From Enterobacter asburiae (GTDB taxonomy: Bacteria; Pseudomonadota; Gammaproteobacteria; Enterobacterales; Enterobacteriaceae): a stretch of DNA of 64,000 bases. A model generated the notes under the pieces. That model was not told the DNA's origin. It saw nothing but the letters and a program-made list of their open reading frames with translations, and did not search any database. Each line of letters begins with the position of its first letter. The stretch's first letter is position 1. A program made the translations under genes and the position numbers. The stretch covers positions 4,402,001 to 4,466,000 of the forward strand of contig NZ_CP102247.1 in NCBI RefSeq assembly GCF_024599655.1, in the 5' to 3' direction. Below, one piece after another: positions 53,611 to 63,877 of the stretch.

Positions 53611-54579
53611 TTGTTAAACGCATTTAAACTTTCGCTTCAATACATTCTGCCAAAACTGTGGCTCACTCGCCTGGCGGGCTGGGGCGCAAGCAAACGCGCG
53701 GGCTGGCTGACCAAACTGGTCATCGACCTTTTCGTAAAATATTACAAGGTCGACATGAAAGAGGCGCAGAAGCCGGACACCGCCAGCTACCGCACCTTCA
53801 ACGAGTTCTTCGTGCGCCCGCTGCGTGACGAAGTGCGCCCGCTGAACACCGATCCTAATGTCCTGGTGATGCCAGCAGACGGCGTGATCAGCCAGTTGGG
53901 TAACATCGAAGACGACAAAATCCTGCAGGCGAAGGGCCATAACTACAGTCTGGAAGCGCTGCTGGCAGGTAACTACCTGATGGCGGATCTGTTCCGCAAC
54001 GGTACGTTTGCCACTACCTATCTGTCACCGCGCGACTATCACCGCGTGCATATGCCGTGTAACGGTATCCTGCGTGAAATGATTTACGTCCCGGGCGACC
54101 TGTTCTCCGTAAACCACCTGACCGCGCAGAACGTGCCGAACCTGTTTGCCCGTAACGAGCGCGTCATCTGTCTGTTCGATACTGAATTTGGCCCTATGGC
54201 ACAGATTCTGGTGGGTGCAACCATCGTAGGCAGCATCGAAACCGTCTGGGCGGGCACCATCACCCCACCGCGCGAAGGCGTGATCAAACGCTGGACCTGG
54301 CCTGCCGGTGAAGCGGAAGGCTCTGTGGCCCTGCTGAAAGGTCAGGAGATGGGTCGCTTCAAGCTGGGCTCTACCGTGATCAACCTGTTTGCGCCGGGCA
54401 AAGTGAAGCTGGCTGAACAGCTCGAAAGCCTGTCGGTCACCAAACTGGGCCAGCCGCTGGCGGTCTCTACCGAAACCTTCGTGACGCCAGATGCAGAACC
54501 TGCTCCGCTGCCACAGGAAGAGATCAACGCCGAGCACGACGCCAGCCCGCTGGTTGACGACAAAAAAGACGAAGGTTAA
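53611..54579 (+). CDS. psd: Phosphatidylserine decarboxylase
   Basis: 322 residues, starting with TTG (GGAGG 6 nt upstream). Inner-membrane enzyme that makes phosphatidylethanolamine. The self-cleavage motif is LGST (Ser254), which yields alpha and beta chains and the pyruvoyl cofactor. Conserved RDYHRVHMPCNG holds the proteolysis histidine. A C-terminal Glu/Asp/Pro-rich tail is present as in E. coli. It lies 19 bp before mscM and is probably co-transcribed with it. Confidence 0.98.
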   Translation: MLNAFKLSLQYILPKLWLTRLAGWGASKRAGWLTKLVIDLFVKYYKVDMKEAQKPDTASYRTFNEFFVRPLRDEVRPLNTDPNVLVMPADGVISQLGNIEDDKILQAKGHNYSLEALLAGNYLMADLFRNGTFATTYLSPRDYHRVHMPCNGILREMIYVPGDLFSVNHLTAQNVPNLFARNERVICLFDTEFGPMAQILVGATIVGSIETVWAGTITPPREGVIKRWTWPAGEAEGSVALLKGQEMGRFKLGSTVINLFAPGKVKLAEQLESLSVTKLGQPLAVSTETFVTPDAEPAPLPQEEINAEHDASPLVDDKKDEG

Positions 54580-54598
54580 CAACAAAAGGATCGCTGAC

Positions 54599-57500
54599 GT
54601 GCGCCCGATTATCGTTCTACTGATGGCCTGGTGCCTCAGCATGGGGGCGTACGCAGCGACAGCCCCCGACGCCAAACAGATAACCCAGGAACTGGAGCAG
54701 GCAAAAGCGGCCAAACCCGCTCAGCCAGAGACCGTCGAGTCGCTCCAGGCTGCCCTGAACGCGCTTGAGGAGCGGAAAGGCTCTCTTGAGCGCGCTCAGC
54801 AGTATCAGCAGGTTATCGACAACTTCCCCAAACTCTCGCAGACGCTGCGCACGCAGCTCAATAATCTGCGCGACGAACCGCGCGATGTTCCTGCGGGCTT
54901 AACCTCCGATGCGCTAAACCAGGAGATCCTCCAGGTCAGCAGCCAGCTTCTGGAAAAGAGCCGCCTGGCGCAGCAGGAACAGGAGCGCGCGCGCGAAATC
55001 GCCGACTCGCTCAGCCAGCTTCCGCAGCAGCAAACCGACGCCCGCCGCCAGCTAAACGAGGTGGAGCGCCGCGTGGGCACGCAGTCTGGCAATTCAGCAC
55101 AAAGCCAGGCGCAAAATCTTGGGATTCAGGCTGAATCCGCCCGACTTAAAGCGCTGGTTGATGAGCTCGAGCTGGCGCAGCTTTCTGCCAACAACCGTCA
55201 GGAGCTGTCGCGCATGCGCGCCGAGCTGGCGCAAAAGCAGAGCGAGCAGCTTGATGCCTACCTTCAGGCCCTGCGTAATCAGCTGAACAGCCAGCGCCAG
55301 CGTGAAGCCGAACGGGCGCTGGAAAGTACAGAACTGCTCGCTGAAAACAGCGAAAACCTGCCTGCCGGTATCAACGAACAATTCAGGGTCAACCGCGAAC
55401 TTTCTGCCGCGCTGAACCAGCAGGCGCAGCGCATGGATCTGGTTGCCTCCCAGCAGCGTCAGGCGACCAATCAAACCCTCCAGGTTCGCCAGGCGCTCAA
55501 CACGCTGCGCGAACAGTCACAGTGGCTCGGGTCATCAAACCTGCTGGGCGAGGCGTTACGCGCCCAGGTCGCGCGCCTGCCGGAAATGCCGAAGCCGCAG
55601 CAGCTGGATACCGAGATGGCCCAGCTGCGCGTTCAGCGCCTGCACTTTGAAGATCTCCTCAACAAGCAGCCGCAAATCCGCCAGATCCGTCAGGCTGACG
55701 GACAGCCCCTGACCAGCGAGCAAAACCGTATTCTGGAAGCCCAGCTGCGTACCCAGCGTGAACTGCTGAACTCTCTGCTCCAGGGCGGGGATACGTTGAT
55801 TCTGGAGCTGACCAAGCTAAAAGTATCCAATAGCCAGCTGGAAGATGCGCTGAAAGAGGTGAACGAGGCTACGCACCGTTATCTCTTCTGGACGTCCGAC
55901 GTGCGTCCGATGACCTTCTCGTGGCCGATTGAGATTGTCCAGGACCTGCGCCGCCTGATTTCACTGGATACCTTCAGCCAGCTGGGACAGGCCAGCGTGA
56001 TGATGTTCACCAGCAAAGAGACCATTTTCCCGCTGCTGGGAGCGTTGATTCTGGTGGGCTTCAGCATTTACTCGCGCAGACATTTCACCCGCTTCCTGGA
56101 GCGTTCCAGCGCTCGGGTGGGGAAAGTCACCCAGGATCACTTCTGGCTGACGCTGCGCACCGTATTCTGGTCGATTCTTGTCGCCTCTCCGCTGCCGGTG
56201 CTGTGGATGACGCTGGGGTATGGCCTGCGGGAAGCCTGGCCCTATCCGCTCGCGGTGGCGATTGGCGATGGCGTCACCGCCACGGTGCCGCTGCTGTGGG
56301 TGGTCATGATATGCGCCACCTTCGCGCGTCCCAATGGCCTGTTCATCACCCACTTTGGCTGGCCGCGTAATCGCGTGGCGCGCGCCATGCGCTATTACCT
56401 GATGAGCATCGGGCTGATTGTGCCGCTGATCATGGCGCTGATCATGTTCGATAATCTCAACGACCGGGAATTCTCAGGCTCGCTGGGCCGCCTCTGCTTT
56501 ATGCTGATATGCGGGGCGCTGGCCATCGTCACGCTCAGCCTGAAACGCGCGGGCATTCCGCTCTATCTGGATAAATCCGGTAGCGGCGACAATATGTTCA
56601 ACCGGCTTCTCTGGAACCTGCTGCTGAGCGCTCCTATGATTGCGATGCTGGCAGCGGCGGTAGGTTACCTGGCAACCGCGCAGGCGCTGCTGGCGCGACT
56701 GGAAACGTCAGTGGCGATCTGGTTCCTGCTGCTGGTGGTGTATCACGTGATCCGTCGCGGAATGCTGATCCAGCGTCGCCGTCTGGCCTTTGACCGTGCC
56801 AAGCATCGCCGGGCGGAGATCCTCGCCCAGCGTGCGCGGGGTGAGGAAGAGCCAAACCATGTCAACAGTACGGAAGGCACGATGGATGCCGACGAGGTCG
56901 AACTGGATCTGGATGCTATCAGTACCCAGTCTTTGCGCCTGGTGCGCTCCCTCCTGATGCTGGTTGCCCTTCTGTCGGTGATCTTCCTGTGGTCGGAAAT
57001 TCATTCCGCGTTTGGCTTCCTGGAGAATATCTCTCTGTGGGACGTGACGTCCACGGTACAGGGTGTTGAAAGCCTGGAGCCGATCACCTTAGGCGCGGTG
57101 CTGATTGCCATTCTGGTGCTGATCATCACCACGCAGCTGGTGCGTAACTTCCCTGCACTGCTGGAGCTGGCGCTGCTGCAGCATCTGGATTTAACCCCTG
57201 GCACGGGATACGCCATCACGACCATTACGAAATACCTGATACTGCTGTTTGGCGGGATGGTTGGATTCTCAATGATTGGTATTGAGTGGTCTAAACTGCA
57301 GTGGCTGGTTGCCGCGCTAACGTTTGGCCTTGGCTTTGGCATGCAGGAGATTTTCGCTAACTTTGTATCCGGCCTGATCATCCTGTTTGAAAAGCCGATT
57401 CGTATCGGTGATACGGTGACGATCCGCGATTTGACCGGGAGCGTAACGAAGATCAACACCCGAGCCACTACGATCAGCGACTGGGATCGGAAAGAGATCA

Positions 57501-57922
57501 TCGTGCCGAACAAGGCATTTATTACCGAGCAGTTTATCAACTGGTCCCTGTCAGACTCCGTCACGCGCGTGGTGCTAACAGTACCGGCGCCGTCGGATGC
57601 CAACAGTGAAGAAGTCACCCAGATCCTCTACACCGCTGCCGAACGCTGTACACTGGTGCTCGATAACCCCGTACCGGAAGTGTTCCTGGTTGATTTACAG
57701 CAGGGGATCCAGATTTTCGAGCTGCGTATCTACGCTGCCGAAATGGGGCACCGTATGCCGCTGCGCCATGAGATTCACCAGCTGATTCTGGCGGGCTTCC
57801 GCGAGCACGGTATTGATATGCCGTTCCCACCGTTCCAGATGCGTCTGGAAAGCATGGACGGACGCAAGATGGGTAAAACGCTCACGTCGGTGGCAAGATC
57901 GCGCCCGGCGGGAAGTCTGTAA
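54599..57922 (+). CDS. mscM: Miniconductance mechanosensitive channel MscM (YjeP)
   Basis: 1107 residues from GTG at 54599 (AAAGGA upstream), exactly the E. coli length. Signal peptide (residues 1-20), a very long periplasmic coiled-coil domain rich in Gln/Glu/Ala/Leu (about 25-480), then about eleven membrane helices and the MscS-type pore and vestibule (FGLGFGMQEIFANFVSGLIILFEKPIRIGDTVTI). It opens upon hypoosmotic shock. A frame reading upstream into psd has no RBS and was dropped. Confidence 0.97.
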   Translation: MRPIIVLLMAWCLSMGAYAATAPDAKQITQELEQAKAAKPAQPETVESLQAALNALEERKGSLERAQQYQQVIDNFPKLSQTLRTQLNNLRDEPRDVPAGLTSDALNQEILQVSSQLLEKSRLAQQEQERAREIADSLSQLPQQQTDARRQLNEVERRVGTQSGNSAQSQAQNLGIQAESARLKALVDELELAQLSANNRQELSRMRAELAQKQSEQLDAYLQALRNQLNSQRQREAERALESTELLAENSENLPAGINEQFRVNRELSAALNQQAQRMDLVASQQRQATNQTLQVRQALNTLREQSQWLGSSNLLGEALRAQVARLPEMPKPQQLDTEMAQLRVQRLHFEDLLNKQPQIRQIRQADGQPLTSEQNRILEAQLRTQRELLNSLLQGGDTLILELTKLKVSNSQLEDALKEVNEATHRYLFWTSDVRPMTFSWPIEIVQDLRRLISLDTFSQLGQASVMMFTSKETIFPLLGALILVGFSIYSRRHFTRFLERSSARVGKVTQDHFWLTLRTVFWSILVASPLPVLWMTLGYGLREAWPYPLAVAIGDGVTATVPLLWVVMICATFARPNGLFITHFGWPRNRVARAMRYYLMSIGLIVPLIMALIMFDNLNDREFSGSLGRLCFMLICGALAIVTLSLKRAGIPLYLDKSGSGDNMFNRLLWNLLLSAPMIAMLAAAVGYLATAQALLARLETSVAIWFLLLVVYHVIRRGMLIQRRRLAFDRAKHRRAEILAQRARGEEEPNHVNSTEGTMDADEVELDLDAISTQSLRLVRSLLMLVALLSVIFLWSEIHSAFGFLENISLWDVTSTVQGVESLEPITLGAVLIAILVLIITTQLVRNFPALLELALLQHLDLTPGTGYAITTITKYLILLFGGMVGFSMIGIEWSKLQWLVAALTFGLGFGMQEIFANFVSGLIILFEKPIRIGDTVTIRDLTGSVTKINTRATTISDWDRKEIIVPNKAFITEQFINWSLSDSVTRVVLTVPAPSDANSEEVTQILYTAAERCTLVLDNPVPEVFLVDLQQGIQIFELRIYAAEMGHRMPLRHEIHQLILAGFREHGIDMPFPPFQMRLESMDGRKMGKTLTSVARSRPAGSL

Positions 57923-57924
57923 TC

Positions 57925-57951
57925 TCTCTCCCCTCCCTTTCGGGAGGGGCA
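57925..57951. terminator. Bidirectional hairpin between mscM and yjeM
   Basis: CCCCTCCC-TTTC-GGGAGGGG with a CTCTCT lead. It lies between convergent genes and belongs to the same hairpin repeat type as 13914, 15671 and 34878. Confidence 0.65.
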
Positions 57952-57959
57952 CTTTACCG

Positions 57960-59459
57960 CTACGCCACTTCTGCGACGTACGCCATCGCACGTCGACGAT
58001 AATTCTCATAAATCCCCATCGCCAGCAGCGAGAAGAAGATAGGCCCACCAACCATCCACAGCGCGCTGTTCCAGTCGTTCGCCTCAATTACCGGCTGAAT
58101 AATGGTGAAGATGTTGGCAAACGCCACCACCAGCACTACCACCGTGGTTGCCAGCAGCGTTGCCGCGCGGGTTTTAAAAATCACAAACGGACGTTCAAGA
58201 TCCTGCTTCGCCTTAAAGAACGGGAACGCCAGGGTCAGGAACAGGTACGGCAGCGTCATCGACACGTTCGCCATCAGGGTCAGCTTGTTGTAAAACGCAG
58301 ATGCCGTATCGCCGCCAAATGACACCAGCAGAATGAACACGCACACCAGCAGACACTGCATCCACATGGCGTTGGCAGGCATGCCTGCGCTATTCAGTTG
58401 GGTCATACGTGCGGGCCACAGCGCTTTTGGTGTACCCTGAATAATCGCTTTCAGCGGCGAGTAGATCAGCGTGAAGAACGCACCGGTATAGGCCAGGAAC
58501 ATCGACAGGCCGGTAATACGCGCGAACCAGACCCCCATTACCGATGCCGCCTCGGGACTCAGGTTCATCGCCTGTCCCAGCGTCATCCCCAGGCTTTTCA
58601 TCAGCACATAGGTGATGTTGCCAAGGTTAGTGGTGTTGTTGCTCAGCACCTGTTGCCAGTTGGTGCTGACGCCCCAGAGGAAAATCGCCAGCGAATAGCC
58701 AATGGAAATGACGATGGCGGCAAAAATAATGCCTTTCGCAAAGTTCTTTTCCGGGTTCTCCGTCTTATCGACCAGCCCGCCTACGGCTTCAATACCGCCG
58801 TAAGCGAAGATGGCAAACACCACGAAGGAGAGCATGGCGAGCCCGGACTGGTAGCCCGGATTCGGCGAGGAGGCAAAGTTCACCTCCTGCGCGAAGTGAC
58901 CACCGTTCAGGCACAGGATAGCGATGCTCGCCAGCAGCAGTACCAAATTCAACCCCATAACCGAGATCCCGCCCACGGCGGTAATCCGGGCAATTTTATT
59001 GATGCCTTTAGACGCCACCAGGGTGACCACCACCATCCAGCCTACCGCCAGAATGCCGACGACCTGCGTGGAGCTTAGCCCGGCTAAAGACCAGACCTGC
59101 GTTTTATCGGCACCGAAAAGAAACGTGGAGAACGGCACCCAGACTTTGGCCGCCGTACTGACCATCCAGACGACGTAGGATGAAAACCACATAAACGTGC
59201 CGATAAACGCATAGCGCGGCCCGACGCTGTTATTCATCCATGAGTAGATCCCGCCCTCTTCTTTCCGGTAAGCCGAGCCCATCTCCGCCATCATCAGCGC
59301 AAACGGGATAAAGAAGAACAGAGCAGAAACGATATAAAACGGCGTCGCGCTGTAGCCCATCAGATAGAACGCTGACGGGCTGTTGGCAAAGCCAAAGACT
59401 GAGGTAAATATCATCAGAATGAGCCCGGTGAGGGTCATCTTTTTGAGTGACTGGGACAT
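57960..59459 (-). CDS. yjeM: APC-superfamily amino-acid transporter YjeM
   Basis: 499 residues and about twelve membrane helices. GadC-type APC fold: MTLTGLILMIFTSVFGFANSP, the AEMGSAYRKEEGGIYSWM loop and FAIFAYGGIEAVGGLVDKTENPEKNF. The substrate is not established. Its start has GAGGA upstream. The E. coli genes yjeN and yjeO, next to yjeM, are absent here. Confidence 0.93.
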   Translation of the reverse strand: MSQSLKKMTLTGLILMIFTSVFGFANSPSAFYLMGYSATPFYIVSALFFFIPFALMMAEMGSAYRKEEGGIYSWMNNSVGPRYAFIGTFMWFSSYVVWMVSTAAKVWVPFSTFLFGADKTQVWSLAGLSSTQVVGILAVGWMVVVTLVASKGINKIARITAVGGISVMGLNLVLLLASIAILCLNGGHFAQEVNFASSPNPGYQSGLAMLSFVVFAIFAYGGIEAVGGLVDKTENPEKNFAKGIIFAAIVISIGYSLAIFLWGVSTNWQQVLSNNTTNLGNITYVLMKSLGMTLGQAMNLSPEAASVMGVWFARITGLSMFLAYTGAFFTLIYSPLKAIIQGTPKALWPARMTQLNSAGMPANAMWMQCLLVCVFILLVSFGGDTASAFYNKLTLMANVSMTLPYLFLTLAFPFFKAKQDLERPFVIFKTRAATLLATTVVVLVVAFANIFTIIQPVIEANDWNSALWMVGGPIFFSLLAMGIYENYRRRAMAYVAEVA

Positions 59460-59620
59460 AGAACCATCCGAAGAGGAATTAAACTGCGCGGATGGTAGCA
59501 GAAGACCAGACAGATATTGTGGCTATGCGGGGCAAATTAAGAAAAAGACCCGTGTATAGAGAATGTGGCAGTTTTTAATGTTGTCGTGCTGAAATGGAAA
59601 GGTTAATTGACAGGAATGGG

Positions 59621-59650
59621 AGGCCGGGTAAGCGCAGCGCCACCCGGCAT
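59621..59650. repeat. REP element between yjeM and epmA
   Basis: AGGCCGGGTAAGCGCAGCGCCACCCGGCAT, a single REP unit directly behind the epmA stop. Confidence 0.88.
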
Positions 59651-59654
59651 TTTA

Positions 59655-60632
59655 TCAGGCGCGATCGACCGTAAAGGCAATCACATCGCCTAGCTGCTCT
59701 GCGCCAAGCGCCAGCATCACCAGACGGTCAACGCCCAGCGCCACGCCGGAGCAATCCGGCAAACCTGCTTTTAATGCTTCAAGCAGATTAACATCAATAG
59801 GCTGCTGCGGCAGACCGCGCGCGGCGCGCTTGCGGTTATCCTGCTCGAAGCGCTGCTGCTGCTCGCGGGCATCAGTCAGTTCGTGGAAGCCGTTCGCCAG
59901 CTCGATGCCTTTGTAATAGACCTCAAAACGCTCTGCGACACGATGATCTTCGGTACTGATCTGCGCCAGTGAGGCCTGGCTTGCCGGGAAGTGATAGACA
60001 AACGTCGGGCGATCTTTGCCAATCTGCGGTTCAACGCCAAAAGTGAACAGCAGCTGGAGCAGCGTGTCGCGATCCTCTTCGGTATCCGCCACGTTGCTGA
60101 GATCCAGTTTTGCCGCCACTTCGCGCAGCTGGGCTTTGTCCGCCGACAGCGGATCAATTTCCAGATGGCGCTGGAAAGCCTGTTGATAGGAGAGCGTTTC
60201 GGCTTCCGAGCATTCCAGGACCTGCTGCAGCAGATCGTCCACCTCATTCATCAGGCGGTACATATCATAATGCGGGCGGTACCACTCCAGCATGGTGAAT
60301 TCCGGGTTGTGATGACGACCCATCTCTTCATTACGGAAACTGCGGCATAGCTGATACACCGGGCCACATCCCGCCGCCAGCAGGCGTTTCATGTGGTATT
60401 CCGGGCTGGTCATCAGATACAAATTCATGCCCTGAGAGTGGCCGGGGCCAACAAAACGGGTTTCAAACGGGACCAGATGAATATCCGTTACCGTTGCCTG
60501 ACTCATGCACGGCGTTTCCACCTCCAGGACTCCGCGGTCGGCAAAGAAACGGCGGATCTCCGCCATAATTGCAGCGCGTTTTAACAGATTAGGGATGGAT
60601 GCGCTCGGCTGCCAGGTGGCCGTTTCGCTCAT
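59655..60632 (-). CDS. epmA: EF-P lysine ligase EpmA (GenX/PoxA)
   Basis: 325 residues from ATG at 60632, equal to E. coli. A class II lysyl-tRNA synthetase catalytic core without the anticodon-binding domain: SPEYHMKRLLAAGCG, FRNEEMGRHHNPEFTMLEWYRP (motif 2) and GVALGVDRLVMLALG (motif 3). It attaches (R)-beta-lysine to Lys34 of elongation factor P; EpmB and EpmC are not in the window. It is divergent from frdA. Confidence 0.98.
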   Translation of the reverse strand: MSETATWQPSASIPNLLKRAAIMAEIRRFFADRGVLEVETPCMSQATVTDIHLVPFETRFVGPGHSQGMNLYLMTSPEYHMKRLLAAGCGPVYQLCRSFRNEEMGRHHNPEFTMLEWYRPHYDMYRLMNEVDDLLQQVLECSEAETLSYQQAFQRHLEIDPLSADKAQLREVAAKLDLSNVADTEEDRDTLLQLLFTFGVEPQIGKDRPTFVYHFPASQASLAQISTEDHRVAERFEVYYKGIELANGFHELTDAREQQQRFEQDNRKRAARGLPQQPIDVNLLEALKAGLPDCSGVALGVDRLVMLALGAEQLGDVIAFTVDRA

Positions 60633-60943
60633 GAGTTGTTCTCCGATTTCAGACAAGGGCACGAAGTCTACTCGTTAGCTGGGGCAGAGACAAATTTTGC
60701 GCAGTAAAAAAGCGCATTTCATTTAGGTGGGCAATTACGTGACGTAATTCATCAATCTTCATGATAAATCGCCTGACAGAACAGCAAAAAAAATCGAACA
60801 CGTCAAATTTCCCTGACATCTACACGGTTATACTGTTTTACCCATAAAGGAGCAGTGGAAACGCTTTCGCAATCGTCCTTTTGGACGGGTGAACTACCTT
60901 TAGTTTGTCGCGTTGCGAAATAACAAAAATCTGGAGGAATGTC
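60633..60943. other. epmA-frdA intergenic region (311 bp)
   Basis: It holds the FNR/sigma-70 promoter of frd (see 60794-60834) and the epmA upstream region. An imperfect ATTACGTGACGTAAT palindrome lies around 60733-60747. The roughly 100-bp frd leader has no gene. Confidence 0.5.
60794..60834 (+). promoter_or_regulatory. FNR-type promoter of frdABCD
   Basis: TCGAACACGTCAAA (60794-60807) corresponds to the FNR site of E. coli frdA; the -10 TATACT is at 60829-60834. With a start near 60841 the FNR site centres near -41, a class II activation position. Confidence 0.75.
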
Positions 60944-62734
60944 GTGCAAACTTTTCAAGCCGATCTTGCCGTAATAGGCGCTGGCGGGGCTGGATTACGT
61001 GCTGCGATTGCTGCAGCACAAGCTAATCCCAACGCTAAAATCGCATTGATTTCAAAAGTCTATCCAATGCGTAGCCACACAGTGGCAGCAGAAGGAGGGT
61101 CCGCCGCCGTTGCGCAGGATCATGACAGCTTTGAATACCATTTCCACGACACGGTTGCAGGGGGCGACTGGCTTTGCGAACAGGATGTCGTTGACTACTT
61201 TGTGCATCATTGTCCAACGGAAATGACCCAGCTTGAACAGTGGGGATGTCCGTGGAGCCGTCGTCCGGACGGCAGCGTCAACGTTCGCCGCTTTGGCGGA
61301 ATGAAGATTGAACGCACCTGGTTCGCCGCCGATAAAACCGGCTTCCACATGCTGCACACCCTGTTCCAGACCTCCCTTCAGTTCCCACAAATTCAGCGCT
61401 TCGATGAACATTTCGTCCTCGACATTCTGGTCGATGACGGTGAGGCTCGCGGTCTGGTAGCGATGAACATGATGGAAGGCACGCTTGTCCAGATCCGCGC
61501 GAAAGCCGTGGTGATGGCAACAGGCGGCGCGGGCCGCGTTTATCGCTACAACACCAACGGCGGCATCGTCACTGGCGACGGCATGGGCATGGCGCTCAGC
61601 CACGGCGTGCCGCTGCGCGATATGGAGTTCGTGCAGTATCACCCAACCGGCCTGCCGGGCTCCGGCATTCTGATGACGGAAGGCTGCCGCGGTGAAGGCG
61701 GTATTCTGGTCAATAAAAACGGCTACCGCTATCTGCAGGATTACGGCATGGGCCCGGAAACCCCGCTCGGCGAGCCGAAGAACAAATACATGGAACTCGG
61801 CCCGCGCGATAAAGTCTCTCAGGCCTTCTGGCACGAGTGGCGCAAAGGCAACACCATCTCCACGCCGCGCGGCGATGTGGTCTATCTCGACCTGCGTCAC
61901 CTTGGCGAGAAGAAACTGCTGGAACGTCTGCCGTTCATCTGCGAGCTGGCGAAAGCTTACGTCGGCGTCGACCCGGTGAAAGAGCCGATTCCGGTGCGTC
62001 CAACCGCGCACTACACCATGGGCGGGATCGAAACCGACCAGCAGTGCGAAACCCGGATTAAAGGCCTGTTCGCCGTCGGCGAGTGTTCCTCTGTCGGCCT
62101 GCACGGCGCTAACCGTCTCGGGTCTAACTCGCTGGCAGAGCTGGTCGTCTTTGGCCGCATGGCGGGCGAGCGCGCGATGGAGCGAGCGGCTACCGCAGGC
62201 GAAGCTAACGGTGCCGCGCTGGATGCGCAGGTCGCAGACGTTGAAAAACGCCTGAAAGATCTGGTGAACCAGGAAGGCAACGAGAACTGGTCGAAGATCC
62301 GCGACGAGATGGGCCTGTCGATGGAAGAAGGCTGCGGTATCTACCGTACCCCTGAGCTGATGCAAAAAACCGTCGACAAGCTGGCGGAACTGCAGGAGCG
62401 CTTCAAGCGCGTGCGCATCACCGACACCTCCAGCGTATTCAACACCGACCTGCTCTACACCATCGAGCTGGGCCACGGTCTGAACGTCGCGGAATGTATG
62501 GCGCACTCTGCGCTGGCGCGTAAAGAGTCGCGTGGGGCCCACCAGCGTCTGGACGAAGGCTGTACCGAACGTGACGACGTCAATTTCCTGAAACACACTC
62601 TCGCCTGGCGCGATGCGGATGGCACCACACGTCTGGACTACAGCGACGTGAAAATCACCACGCTGCCGCCGGCTAAACGCGTGTACGGTGCAGAAGCAGA
62701 AGCCGCCGAGAAGAAGGAGAAGGCGAATGGCTGA
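60944..62734 (+). CDS. frdA: Fumarate reductase flavoprotein subunit
   Basis: 596 residues from GTG at 60944 (CTGGAGGAATGTC upstream, as in E. coli). FAD-binding GAGGAGLRAAIAAA; covalent flavin histidine in MRSHTVAAEGG (His45); active-site FVQYHPTGLPGSG, and TAHYTMGGIET. FrdA reduces fumarate to succinate with menaquinol in anaerobic respiration. It overlaps frdB by 8 bp. Slightly shorter than E. coli (602) because of a C-terminal deletion in the Ala/Glu/Lys tail. Confidence 0.99.
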   Translation: MQTFQADLAVIGAGGAGLRAAIAAAQANPNAKIALISKVYPMRSHTVAAEGGSAAVAQDHDSFEYHFHDTVAGGDWLCEQDVVDYFVHHCPTEMTQLEQWGCPWSRRPDGSVNVRRFGGMKIERTWFAADKTGFHMLHTLFQTSLQFPQIQRFDEHFVLDILVDDGEARGLVAMNMMEGTLVQIRAKAVVMATGGAGRVYRYNTNGGIVTGDGMGMALSHGVPLRDMEFVQYHPTGLPGSGILMTEGCRGEGGILVNKNGYRYLQDYGMGPETPLGEPKNKYMELGPRDKVSQAFWHEWRKGNTISTPRGDVVYLDLRHLGEKKLLERLPFICELAKAYVGVDPVKEPIPVRPTAHYTMGGIETDQQCETRIKGLFAVGECSSVGLHGANRLGSNSLAELVVFGRMAGERAMERAATAGEANGAALDAQVADVEKRLKDLVNQEGNENWSKIRDEMGLSMEEGCGIYRTPELMQKTVDKLAELQERFKRVRITDTSSVFNTDLLYTIELGHGLNVAECMAHSALARKESRGAHQRLDEGCTERDDVNFLKHTLAWRDADGTTRLDYSDVKITTLPPAKRVYGAEAEAAEKKEKANG

Positions 62735-63461
62735 GATGCAAAAAATGAAAGTTGAAGTGGTGCGCTACAATCCGGAAGTGGACGCCGCACCGCACAGCGC
62801 TTTCTATGAAGTCCCTTATGACGAGCAAACCTCCCTGCTGGATGCGCTCGGCTATATCAAAGATAACCTGGCGCCAGACCTGAGCTACCGCTGGTCCTGC
62901 CGCATGGCCATCTGTGGCTCCTGCGGCATGATGGTCAACAAGGTGCCAAAGCTGGCCTGTAAGACCTTCCTGCGCGAATACACCAAAGGCATTAAGGTCG
63001 AAGCGCTGGGCAACTTCCCGATTGAACGCGATCTGGTGGTCGATATGACCCACTTTATCGAAAGCCTGGAAGCCATTAAGCCGTACATCATTGGTAATCC
63101 GCGCACGCCGGATCAGGGGCCGAACACCCAGACGCCGGCGCAGATGGCGAAATACCATCAGTTCTCCGGCTGCATCAACTGCGGTCTTTGCTACGCCGCC
63201 TGTCCACAGTTTGGCCTGAACAAGGAGTTCATCGGCCCGGCCGCCATTACCCTGGCGCACCGCTATAACGAGGACAGCCGCGACCACGGCAAAAAAGAAC
63301 GTATGGCGCAGCTTAACAGCCAGAACGGCGTCTGGAGCTGTACCTTTGTGGGTTACTGCTCCGAAGTTTGTCCGAAGCACGTCGACCCGGCCGCCGCAAT
63401 TCAGCAGGGTAAAGTGGAAAGCTCGAAAGACTTTCTTATCGCTACCCTGAAACCACGCTAA
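62727..63461 (+). CDS. frdB: Fumarate reductase iron-sulfur subunit
   Basis: 244 residues from ATG at 62727. Three clusters: [2Fe-2S] in SCRMAICGSCGMMVN with a further cysteine in KLACK, [4Fe-4S] in CINCGLCYAACP, and [3Fe-4S] in CTFVGYCSEVCPKH. It relays electrons from menaquinol in FrdCD to FrdA. 10 bp before frdC. Confidence 0.99.
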   Translation: MAEMQKMKVEVVRYNPEVDAAPHSAFYEVPYDEQTSLLDALGYIKDNLAPDLSYRWSCRMAICGSCGMMVNKVPKLACKTFLREYTKGIKVEALGNFPIERDLVVDMTHFIESLEAIKPYIIGNPRTPDQGPNTQTPAQMAKYHQFSGCINCGLCYAACPQFGLNKEFIGPAAITLAHRYNEDSRDHGKKERMAQLNSQNGVWSCTFVGYCSEVCPKHVDPAAAIQQGKVESSKDFLIATLKPR

Positions 63462-63471
63462 GGAGTGCATG

Positions 63472-63867
63472 ATGACGACTAAACGCAAAGCCTATGTGCG
63501 GCCTGTGCCGTCCACCTGGTGGAAAAACCTGCCGTTTTATCGCTTCTATATGCTGCGTGAAGGCACGGCGGTACCGGCGGTCTGGTTCAGCCTTGAGCTG
63601 ATGTACGGCGTTTTTGCCCTCAAGCACGGTCCGGAAGCCTGGGCCAGCTTTGTCGGTTTCCTGCAAAACCCGATCATTGTGGTTCTGAACCTGATCGTGC
63701 TCGCGGCCGCGCTGCTTCATACCAAAACCTGGTTTGAACTGGCGCCAAAAGCGGCGAACATCATCGTAAAAGACGAGAAAATGGGGCCAGAGCCGGTGAT
63801 TAAAGGGCTCTGGGCAGTGACGATTCTGGTCACTATGGTCATTCTGTTTGTCGCACTGTTCTGGTAA
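63472..63867 (+). CDS. frdC: Fumarate reductase membrane anchor subunit C
   Basis: 131 residues from the second ATG (63472); an adjacent ATG at 63469 is equivalent. AAGGAG lies upstream. Three membrane helices; the VPAVWFSLELMYGVFALKHG helix and the ELAPKAANIIVKDEKMGPEP loop match E. coli. It binds menaquinol together with FrdD. Confidence 0.98.
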   Translation: MTTKRKAYVRPVPSTWWKNLPFYRFYMLREGTAVPAVWFSLELMYGVFALKHGPEAWASFVGFLQNPIIVVLNLIVLAAALLHTKTWFELAPKAANIIVKDEKMGPEPVIKGLWAVTILVTMVILFVALFW

Positions 63868-63877
63868 GGAGACACCT

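Noticed and set aside
61052..62596. Minus-strand open frame of 514 codons
   Set aside because: Antisense shadow of frdA; no family features and no RBS.
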